This document shows, in pieces, positions 48,219 to 57,701 of a DNA stretch of 64,000 nucleotides. Origin of the DNA: Cylicocyclus nassatus. Its lineage: Eukaryota; Nematoda; Chromadorea; Rhabditida; Strongylidae. The translations under genes were made by a program, and so were the position numbers. The notes beneath the pieces are model-generated. The model did no database searches, was not told the DNA's origin, and worked only from the letters and a program-made list of their open reading frames with translations. Every line of letters starts with the position of its first letter. Position 1 is the stretch's first letter. The stretch spans positions 83,966,636 to 84,030,635 of the forward strand of contig CATQJL010000112.1 in NCBI GenBank assembly GCA_958299035.1, in the 5' to 3' direction.

Positions 48219-49800
48219 TTGCAAAGTTTGAGCTACGGGGCTGGGAGTTGGCACAGGGGGGTAAGTGAGCATGGGGATTCCGAATACAATATTAGTTTTT
48301 AAAATCGTGCATTACTTTTATCGATTTTATCGATTTTTTTGCAAAGTTTGAGCTACGGGGCTGGGATTTGGCACAGGGAGGTAATCGAGCATGCTGATCA
48401 CCCCCGTGGGGGTGATCAGCATGCTCGATTACACCCCTCTGCCAAATTCCAGCCCCTAGCTCAAATTTTGCAAAAAATCGATAAAATCGACATCGATCGA
48501 TAACGAAAAGTGGACTGTGACACCCGCCGAGCCCGAAGGGTATGTGTGCCAAGTTTGGTCCGGATCGGTTAAGAAATGGAATTTTCTATTCGGAACATAC
48601 GGCGGAGCCGGGTAAGCCAGCCAGTTCTCTATATTCGTCATCGTGCGGTAGCGTTATTATCCGTTTTGAGGTGGGTATACGGCACATGGGTGGTAATTCC
48701 GAATTTGGAATTCAAACCCCCTAGAGGGGTTTTCTCATGATGAAGTGGCCGGGCGATATTTAGGCTGGGTTCATATTCAATCCCATGTTCTGGAACTGTT
48801 CCGTAACTGTGCTGCATGCGCTGCAGCAGCCCGCACCGTTTTAAACGGAAAGAGTTGGAGAATTGACCGTTCTCAACGGTTTTTCTTAAGATTTCTCTCA
48901 TTTTGGCCTTATTCCTCTTCCGCGTCCCTTTTTGATCAGCAGAGCTTCGAATTCTGAATTCGAAGCGAGGTTGAAGAATGAGTGCTTTCCTGCTTTGTAT
49001 GCGGCAGAACGTGTGTTTTTGTGCTCGTCCATTCCCTCTTCGCTATTTTTGCTCAAAATTACTTCATTTGTTCCTGGAAGCAGCTTCGTAGTTTTTATAG
49101 CCATCTGTCACGAATTAGGGAGTAGAGCAATTCTGAAACTGCATGAATTGGGACTTGTCTCTTGTTTTTGATAAGTTTCGTTTTTGGGCGTTCTCAGCCC
49201 CTTTCATTTTTCCATATTCTTATTTATTTTTTTATTTTATCTCTGCATACAATGATGCGCCAAACGAACGTGATAGTTCAATAAGTTTGTCTCGCTTTAA
49301 AATAAATGATGAGAAATAAAGAGCTAATTTCTCGAAAGATCAAACTATATAGTAAAAAGAAAATTTGTAGCCTACACTCAATAGGATTATAGATGTAAGT
49401 ATGATGAGGAAGGATGGTTGTCATGCTGCAGCCATGGTGTGAATAACCTTTGAGTTATCACTCTCAAGCGAAAAAAGAGAAAGACACCTGAGCGAATGGG
49501 CTAATCCATGCGTGCCCAGGCGGGTTAACCTCTTCGAGCTTTCTCTTACATCGCTCCCATGGATAGAAAGGCAGCAAAGTATAAAAGCATTTGTACGATA
49601 GGCCTATGAGTGAGGCTAAATAAAGTTAAGGAGAGAATCAAAGTGGTTTGATTTTTGGGGAAGCTAGCTCTTGCACATATATTAATAAACACAAAACACT
49701 CAAAACAAAATCCAAATCAACTACAACAGAGGAAATTAAGTGGTCTCAGAATATTTTACTTGCATTAAATTAAGTGCATTAATTCTGCGTTTGAAAGCAG

Positions 49801-52505
49801 CTACAGTGGGAGCTTGCAGCGGGGTATACGGTAATGCACGAAGCCAGCGAGGAATTCTATAAAAAAACTGTTGAACACAAAGCGAAAAGGTTTTCTTAAA
49901 ATACGTGAATAATAAATGCTAAACCCACCATTTCTACTAGTCGGTCTGAAAATCCAGTACTTACTCGCACTGAGTCTGAGCTCTTTGCGAATGAGTCGAA
50001 AAGCAAAGACAAGATCTAGATATACACGTCTATGTTCTAAACTCTTCATTGCCAAGGACCTAAGTCGAGTCTCGTAAGTGGGCATTTCAACAAAGTTGAA
50101 CTTTCGTCGGCACCTCATATATAGTATTCGAGTAAACGTTTGTTGAACTTTCTCTAGTTTTCGTATGTCTTTCTTGAGAAAAGGACTCCAAACAACAGAG
50201 CAGTATTCTAGATGAGGTAATACGTAAGCATTATAAAGCCGTTTGAGAATCAGAGGATTTTCAGTATGGACATTTCGAAAAATAGCAAACAACACTGAAA
50301 ATGCTTTGTTGACTGCATGTTCAATATGATTAGTAAATTTTAATTCGGGATCTACAAAAACACCCAAGTCCTTGGCAATGGAGCAGTTTTTCAATTTGAT
50401 TCCATTTATCTCATAAATTGGCAAGTCTTCATCTCCAAAATGCATTACAAAACTTTTTTCTAGGTTCACAGGTATACCAGAGAGAGCAGCCCAGTTCATC
50501 ATTTTTCCAAGAGACGCTCGTATTGCTGAACGAACCTGTAGTTTATTTTCATTACTATAACTTCCATATATCTTTATATCATCGGCACACATCTGAATTG
50601 TCAGATGTATGGATGTGCTCAAGATAGATGGAAGTTCAGCAGTGTATAGTAGAAAGAGTAATGGAGAAAGGACTGCTTCTTGTGGAACACCACTTGTGCA
50701 GGGTTGTCGATCAGAAAAGTGGTGTTCAACCTTGACGGTCATGCCTCTGTTGTGCAAATATGACTTTAACCAATTCAATATGTTTCCTTTTAGACCAATT
50801 TGTTCTAGCCTGTTCAAAAGCTTTCCATGATGAACTCTATCAAATGCCTTGGAAAGATCAACGTAGATCACATCAATGGAATTACCAATATTAAGTGCTA
50901 AATTCCAATCAAAAACTGAGTCTACAAGATTAGTGGCAGTAGATGACCCTTCCACAAAACCGTGTTGATTCATAGGGATCACGTTAATTTTTTCAAGCCA
51001 TGAGAGTAATCTGTTACGCAAAACTTTCTCCATTACTTTTACGGCTGTGGGAGTCAAACTGATGGGCCGAATATCTGAAAGAAGGCGTGCGTTGGAGACC
51101 TTAGGAATCACAATGACTATTGCCTCCTTCCAGATTTGCGGCACCTCACCAAGCATCATCGATATGTTAAACATATGCGCAAGAGGAATAGAAAGAGATG
51201 AGGCACATTTTTTAAAAACAATTTGTGGGATTCCATCAAACGGCTCACTGAGAGATGGGCTTAAACCAGCCAAAATCTTCTGAATCTCCCAAGGACTAAA
51301 GTGAACGTTTGATAAAGACCGGTAACCAGTAGAAATGGGTGCAGTACAATTTATGCGTTCAGCTTGATCACTGGAGTCAAAAATAGCAGCGAAATAGCGC
51401 GCTAAAGCTTGTGCTTTTTCTGCATTCGTGTGATAGGTGCGGCCCATTTGGTCAGTTATGGTCGGCAGATGACGATTAGGCTTGATTTTTTGATTTATGT
51501 AATCAAAAAGAATTTGGAGTTTGCTTTTTTGGCCAGATTATGTTCTCGATTGGATAGAATCTTTGCATACCTTCTTGTACATGGTATTGGATAGAGGATC
51601 TGATGTGTTATTGAATAACCTTTCTTTCTGCGCAAGAAGTTTTCGTATATGATTAGGGTATTGCAAATGAGGTTGGGCCATAGAGAAGGGAACAAATTCC
51701 GAGAAGGTCTTGTACATAAAGGTGCAAAATCTGTAGTAAACGTCATCAGCGGACCAGTATTGATCAAACAAGCTTAGCCAATCAATATTGGCAAGGTAGC
51801 TGTTGAGAGAAACGTAGTCAACCTTTCGAAAGTCGGGTCGAGGCAGTACATTAGGGGTGAAGGCTTTTATAGAAACAAAAAATTGAACTATTCGGTGATC
51901 AGAAGTTGCGAGAGGAGACATAGTAAGAATTTCAGAGATATTAGAAGAAGTAGACAAAACAAGATCCAGAATATGGTTGCAGTGTGTTGGTTCTTGGACA
52001 TACTGTGTGAAGCCAGAGTGACGAAAGAATTCAAAAAAGTTTCAGAAGTCTTGTTGAGAGGAGATGTATTGATCCAATCAATTTGTAAGTTAAAATCGCC
52101 TAAAAGAACTGTATTTTCATTCTCACTCACAAAATTACATAATAGTTCAATCAACTTATAGTCGCTTGAAGTAGTACTATTTGGTGGACGGTAGACTGCG
52201 ATAAAACGCATACAAGTAGGCTGTTGTTGTGAGGTTACATCGATACAAAGGATATTAGACATAGTGCTATTATCAGATACGAATGATTTCACTGGGAGAA
52301 TCATTTTAGATAGGCAGCAAATACCGCCTCCCTTACGGCTTCGTCTATCTGAACGTAAAACCAAATAAGGCAACTCCCCCACAATTTCGCTATCTTCAAT
52401 CTTATTCGTTAACCACGTTTCAGTTACAAAAAATATGTCGGGTATTCTCTATCAAAAAGGCTCGAAGGTGATGCAGTTTATTTACAAGACTTCTGGCATT
52501 CAACA
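49801..52505 (-). pseudogene. CR1-like LINE ORF2 (endonuclease and reverse transcriptase), broken
   Basis: The minus-strand APE-like endonuclease starts near 52505 (NARSLVNKLHHLR), continues in a second frame from about 52440 (VTETWLTNK, RKGGGICCL, AVYRPPNS, VLLGDFN), and shifts frame again near 52025 (THCNHILDLVL, ATSDHRI). An in-frame TAA at 51538-51540 comes next. The reverse transcriptase then runs from 51537 to 49801 without a break: RPISLTPTAVKVMEKVL, VDLSKAFD, SGVPQEAVLSPLLF, then ADD at 50578-50586 and a C-terminal domain with HLEYCSVVWSP. The usual Phe/Tyr before ADD is Cys here (MCADDIK). Order and motifs fit the CR1/Jockey group. With two frameshifts and one stop it cannot be autonomous. 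Confidence 0.85.
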
Positions 52506-52533
52506 TAGTAATCTTTATTCTATCTCGCATGGA

Positions 52534-53426
52534 TCATTGGTTTCCCGACCTCTTTACGGGTATCTCCGATACTCTGATAACTTGCCCTCTGTATACTACC
52601 CACTCCCGATCTGATTTCCCTTTGTTCCTCTCACGTGCTTCCTGCCTTAGGTCATATTCGCGCTTACGTTCCTCCTCTGTCATACTCCTTCGTATGTACA
52701 TGTTGGAATGACTTGTCTGACGAAGGAGGCGTGCATTTGCCAAAGCTCTCCTCCAATAAAAGGAGGAGGGCATGACAACTTTGATCAAGCGTGAACGCGA
52801 ATTGTTCGGTTTAAGGGCCGGGCATACTTCACGCGATTTCAGTCGCGACGCGACTTGGCAATATTCCAACTGTCCATAACTCACCGTAAGCACATTTCAA
52901 ATATACAGAGGATAGAGCATTTTATCAATCCACGTAAGTTATGCACACTATGCATGTGCGGAATGCTAGTGTTGGATCTGAAGACTTCTGGCGATTTGCC
53001 AAATCGCGTCGCGACTGAAATCGCGTGAAGTATGCCCGGCCCTTTACCCATCCAGTAAACCTCCGAAGGGGCACAGTCGACATCCACAACGTCGAGAATC
53101 TCACAAACTTTGTCTTGTAGATAAATTCGACGTTCGGATGGGCGCAGCCCCTCCGGAGGTTCCTGGATTCCACTTATGACCAGGCTTCGAGAACGTTTCT
53201 CTGCCTCTAGGACCTCAGAAAATCCAGAAGAAATTTTTTCGGCTAATACAGAAAGCATTTTTTGGATTGTTGGATCCCTATTAAGCTCGGAGATCGATTT
53301 GATCAGGTCATGTATTGACATAGCACTGAATTCATTTCCTTGATCTACATTGACACTAATCCGATTATCCTGTGTTTTCTGAGAGGCGCTGAGTCCTTGG
53401 ATTTTGTTAAAGCGAGTATGCGCCAT
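52534..53426 (-). pseudogene. CR1-like LINE ORF1, split by a MITE
   Basis: ORF1 starts at the ATG whose first base is 53426 (MAHTRFNKIQG). It encodes a helical region (ISELNRDPTIQKMLSVLAEK), then RSRSLVISGIQEPP and a VYWMGK segment. The frame is interrupted at 53043 by a 230-bp MITE and resumes at about 52810 with LIKVVMPSSFYWRRALANA and RSMTEEERKREYDLRQEA, ending at 52534. This is the nucleic-acid-binding type of ORF1 found with nematode CR1-like LINEs. Removing the MITE and one TTA would restore the reading frame, so ORF1 was intact when the MITE landed. Confidence 0.85.
52814..53043. mobile_element. TIR MITE inside LINE ORF1 (TTA target)
   Basis: Perfect-looking ends AGGGCCGGGCATACTTCACG extend to about 45 bp of terminal inverted repeat (core TCGCGACGCGA). 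Direct TTA duplications lie at 52811-52813 and 53044-53046. Homologous to 10177-10405 in the opposite orientation. The TTA target and the TIRs suggest PIF/Harbinger ancestry. Confidence 0.9.
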
Positions 53427-54135
53427 GTGATTTTGATAGTTCAGTATCAAGAAAAAACTCAGAAATCCAAAAGAGTCAAATTAGTAAGGAAAAGAATAGC
53501 ACTACCAATCAAAATCGGCCTCAAGGGGATCCAATCAAACCAAAAAAAGTTCAAAAGGATGCAATATAGACAATTAAATAGAAGCAAAAAGATTTACGTG
53601 AGAGAGAGCGGAAGAATGCAACCGCACGTGGCGTCGACACGTTCGTGAATGAAACTAACTTCAAGCGGGGTTGAGGATTGAACGCTGTTCTGCGTCATGT
53701 ATAAGATAGGCTGTCGTGCGCTTGTCCATTCTCTCTTCGTGATTTGCTCAAAACTACTTCATTTGTTCTAAGAAGGCGCTGCGTAGCCTCGCATTTGTAT
53801 TGAAGTCGACATAGACAAGTCTCTAGAACACTTGAAGTAGGCCTAAACAAAAATGGCAGAGAAGATGTACGAGCGCACGAAGGTCTATTCCCAGATACAT
53901 GAAGCAGAACAGCGTTCAATCATCAACCCGTTCAAGTTCGCAGCCTTTCTCATCACAAGGAGAAGCGGGGTAGAAGAAAGAACGGAGAAGGAACGATATG
54001 GAAAAAGCAGAGATGCTGAGAACGCTCAAAAACGAAACTCATCAAAAACAAGAGACAAGTTCCAATTCATGCAGTTTCAGAATTGCTCCTACTCCATAAT
54101 TCGTGACAGATGGCTATGGAGACTACGCAGCGGCT

Positions 54136-55686
54136 TCCTGTGGCCGTATTCATCAAACGAACCCTGAGGGTTAAACTAACCCTGGAAAGCGATTAACCCG
54201 TATTCGTGAAACACAGGGTAGGCTTAATCCTGAGGGTTAAATCTACCCTTGAGGGTAAACCTTACCCCGAAAGCGATTAACCCGTATTCATCAACGAGTC
54301 CTGAGGGTTAAACTAACCCTGAAGGGTAAAACTTACGTAATGCATCAGGGTTGATTTAACCCTAGCTTAGAGCAAGGTTAACTCTACCTTAACACTTCAT
54401 ACAAACATTTACTCGCATCTAATATTTTATGGAAAACATCAGCGGGTAATGTAGTATTTAGTATTAGCTTTTGTTATAGTATTTAGTTTCGACTTCGTTT
54501 TATGTTCAAATTCGAAGTACATGAAACACTGACTTCGCGAGAAAAAGAATTCTAGCTGTGATGACAGATGAATGCGACAAGGAAAAATGGTTGCGCATTC
54601 TACTCTGACAAGTGCCAAGACTGAAGAACCCCTTTATGATAATACGCACTGACCCCTAAAAGAGTAGCACAAGTTCGTATAAAACGAACTGCGCAAAAGT
54701 AGAAATTAACGGCACAATTGCACACATGAGTATAAACTCACGCGTAAGATTGGATGCTGCACAAATGTGCTAGAGATGTATTATAAAAACTAGTGTTAGA
54801 AGCTTATTCGTTGATTATCTTATATATAAAGCTGAATGTCTGTTTGTATGTCTGTATGTCTGTCTGTGTGTACGTATGTTCCGAATAGAAAATTCCATTT
54901 CTGAACCGATCGGGACCAAACTTAGCACACATACACTTCGGGCCCCGGCGAGTGTCATAGGCTACTTTTCGTCATCGATCGATATCGATTTTATCGAGCA
55001 TGCTGATCACCCCCACGGGGGTGATCAGCATGCTCGATTACCCCCCTGTGCCAACTCCCAGTACAATATTAGTTTTTAAAATCGTGCATTACTTTTATCG
55101 ATTTTATCGATTTTTTTGCAAAGTTTGAGCTACGGGGCTGGGATTTGGCACAGGGAGGTAATCGAGCATGCTGATCACCCCCGTGGGGGTGATCAGCATG
55201 CTCGATTACACCCCTCTGCCAAATTCCAGCCCCTAGCTCGAATTTTGCAAAAAATGATAAAATCGATATCGATCGATGACGAAAAGTAGCCTATGACATC
55301 CGCCGGGGCCCGAAGTGTATGTGTGCCAAGTTTGGTCCGGATCGGTTCAGAAATGGAATTTTCTATTCGGAACATACGGCAGAGCCGGGTAAGCCATCTA
55401 GTACTACTATAAAGAATAGAGGTACAAAGTAGATTTAGCACGTACTCAAGCATTCTGTGATGTGAGTTTGCACAGCGCACGCGTAACTGACGCCTTGACC
55501 CTCCAGGGTTAGTTTAACCCTGTTCATTGATGGATACGGCCACAGGTTTGTTGATCGATACGGGTGGATCGCGTTCCGTGGTAAATTCTACCCTATGGTT
55601 GATGAATATGGCCAATGAACCCTGAGGGTTAAACTAACCCTGGAAAGTAAGTTTAACCATCAGGGTTCGCTGATGATACGGCCACT
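54136..55686. mobile_element. TIR element with CCCTGAGGGTTAAA subterminal repeats
   Basis: Ends TGTGGCCGTATTCATCAAAC and the inverse of the 55650-55686 end pair over about 36 bp. Palindromic motifs AACCCTGAGGGTT or AACCCTCAGGGTT recur at 54160, 54225, 54300, 54345, 55500, 55620 and 55665. The Helitron at 54818-55401 is nested inside. The homologous arm near 49085 (inverted) lacks the element. Confidence 0.75.
54818..55401 (+). mobile_element. Non-autonomous Helitron, 584 bp, double palindrome
   Basis: Starts TCTTATATATAAAGCTGAAT after A and ends AGAGCCGGGTAAGCCAT then CTAG before T. It contains two copies of the palindrome CATGCTGATCACCCCC...GGGGGTGATCAGCATG (near 54998 and 55165), and its 3' third is the inverse of its 5' third. 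Confidence 0.9.
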
Positions 55687-56069
55687 GGAAAATGAAGTAA
55701 TTTTGAGCAAAAATAGCGAAGAAAAATCGAGAGCACAAGAACACACGTTCTGTCGCTTACACAAAGCAGAAAAGCGCTCATTCTTCAACCCCCGCTTCGA
55801 ATTCGAAGTTCTGCTAATTAAAAAGAAAAGCGGAGTGGAGGAATAGCAAAATGAGAGAAATCTGAAAGTTGAGAACGGTCAAAATTCTCCAACTCCCGCC
55901 GTTCAGAATGGTGTGGGGCGGCTTCAGCGCATGCAGCACAGTTCCGGAACAGTTCCAGCACAGTGCGAACTGTGCGGGAACTGTGCGGAAACAGTTTCAG
56001 AACATGGGAATCAATATGAACCGGGCCTTAGAGATAAGGCCTCGAATGCCACTAATTGTTGACACGCAC

Positions 56070-57600
56070 AATTGCCCGCGGACTTGTATCTTGAGAGCAA
56101 CACACCAGCACCATAAACACGGATGAATAAACCTTTACTTTATTATAAGTGATAAAATGACAATCAAAGTTGATATAACAACATTCAAAAAGTGACAATC
56201 AGTCTAATCGGTGAGTGAACAGTAAATGATACAAGGATAAATGCTTGCAAAAGTGAATATGGCTTCTTACTTGTAAGGAAACAAGAGATGATGAGAAAGA
56301 TAGACTGATTGCGAGCCGTCCACAGGCCATCTGAATCGCAGCTCACCAGTTAAATTCCTCCTTTGAAATGCATTCCAAGACCATCTGGCGCAACTGGCGT
56401 CTGAATCACTTGCTCGCACAGTGGTCTGTGCTTTGCAAGGAGAGAAATACTGTAATTGGCAAACCGTAGCATTATTGCTTATTTTTCTTATCGTTGTTGG
56501 CGACAGTTCTAATGTACGCTGATCATGGTTATCATACTCTTTTTCGTTTCGAAACCTTTTTGCGGAAGTTTCTTGGTCTCCTGCTTTTTTTGTTTTCATC
56601 GTTTTGGCGCTTTTCAAACGCTGATGATCATCATTACATAGAAGACGTTGATAGCTTTACTATATCGTAGACTCATTCACTCAAGACCACTTGCTCACAC
56701 ACTAACTAGCGCTCATCTCCATCCTGGTATTGATTATTGTGGTCATCTACTTTTATGCCTTTTATCTTCATCCTTGGTCTTCCTATGTTTTTGTTCCTCT
56801 GCTCAAACAGATTATCCTTCTCATTGTCTTCCACTGCCGCTTTTCGCAAGCATCAACAGGCAAAGTGTAAACCCACTCATCTCCAGGGACCCACTCATCT
56901 CCAGGGTATAATCTGAGGTGGAAGTGGATCTTTTGGAATTCACACATATGACATATACCACTGTAGAGGTTTTTATCCACTTCATCCATTGTATGCGGTT
57001 GCATTCTTCAACCTTTCGACAATAAGGCCGAAGGGTGAAGGGATGCGCTGCCAGTGAAAGATTGGATTCTCTGCGAACACTTTCCAAAGAAGTGCGAGCG
57101 TCTCAAAAGCTCCGCGAAGAAGTCGACTGCTTTCTGCCGGAAGCCATCATCGACATTGTGCTGGTAGCGCTTTTCCCTGGTATATATCCCGGTGTCCATC
57201 CAAATTTTTTTCGCACTATTGCGCTCGAGTTATGTCAGTCTAAAATTTTGAAGAAAGGCTTGCAACTCTAAAAGTTTCGAGTAGTAGGTTCCAGCCAATA
57301 CGTGCTTTGCACAGGTTTTGCCTTGCCCTTGGGGATACAGAAGAAGTTAGAGAAAAGCGATTTGGTCAGATCTCAGATGGAAAGCTTATTTTGACTGCTA
57401 CTGCCGAAGGATGGAACACAGAAGCATTCCAAGATATTCCATTCGTATGTCATTATTTTGGCGACATTGTACCGGCGTCCATTCATAGACAAACTACTGC
57501 CGCGTATGTGAAGGTCTCTGCTGTATCGTTTCATAAAATGGAATGATTTATGATTGTGAGCTTCATAGGAACATCGCCATGAAATACTACAGGGCGTCCG
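56070..57600. repeat. Duplicated block 'unit U', copy 2
   Basis: Aligned with 17760-19230. Here the block lies directly upstream of the TRAIP-like gene. The 15-bp phrase ACCCACTCATCTCCAGGG is itself doubled at 56873-56905. Confidence 0.75.
57307..57546 (+). CDS. Unrecognised short reading frame in unit U
   Basis: 79 codons; the frame as listed opens at ATG 57307 and includes LALGDTEEVREKRFGQ and CHYFGDIVPASIHRQTTA. The same segment in unit U copy 1 keeps LALADNEEAREKRFGQ and then shifts frame, keeping YYFGDIVPTSVYRETT in another frame. A preceding exon with LPEAIIDIVLVALFPG may belong to the same gene. I do not recognise a family. It may be an exon of a small gene alive only in this copy, or chance. 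Confidence 0.3.
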   Translation: MHRFCLALGDTEEVREKRFGQISDGKLILTATAEGWNTEAFQDIPFVCHYFGDIVPASIHRQTTAAYVKVSAVSFHKME

Positions 57601-57701
57601 GTTGATTTTATGCTTTCACTTTGTTTCTTCAAACTTTTCTTCACTAGCAGTTACAGTATCACTATCAAGATTTTTTAAAGTTCGATTGTCGTTTTTCTGC
57701 A

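Larger units (their letters stand above)
43019..48624 (+). mobile_element. Non-autonomous Helitron interrupted by a BEL/Pao element
   Basis: The 5' end TCTTATATATAAAGCTGAAT (43019) follows an A. The 3' end GGAGCCGGGTAAGCCAG then CCAG (mutated CTAG) at 48624 precedes T. The two outer parts, 43019-43469 and 48219-48624, join to an element of about 855 bp made of 120-bp modules and a palindrome (about 48380-48427), like that at 10695-11522. The empty site at 17417/17418 confirms insertion between A and T. Confidence 0.9.
41655..48735. repeat. Dispersed repeat copy 2, split by nested insertions
   Basis: 41655-43018 and 48625-48735 together align with 15680-17512. The gap between them is exactly the Helitron at 43019-48624. 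The continuation after the gap (TTCTCTATATTCGTCATC) is contiguous in copy 1 at 17418. Confidence 0.85.
48762..56031. repeat. Large inverted-repeat region enclosing a LINE
   Basis: The left arm (48762-49200, beginning GGCTGGGTTCATATTCAATC) reappears inverted at about 53855-54135 plus 55687-56031 (ending in the inverse of GGCCCGGTTCATATTGATTC). A forward piece at 53655-53830 also matches 48963-49090. The LINE at 49801-53426 lies between. It looks like a foldback element, or two opposed copies, disrupted by later insertions. Short conserved frames (NEVILSKNSEE, SFFNPRFEFEVLLIKK) occur in the arms, but I do not recognise them. Confidence 0.65.
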
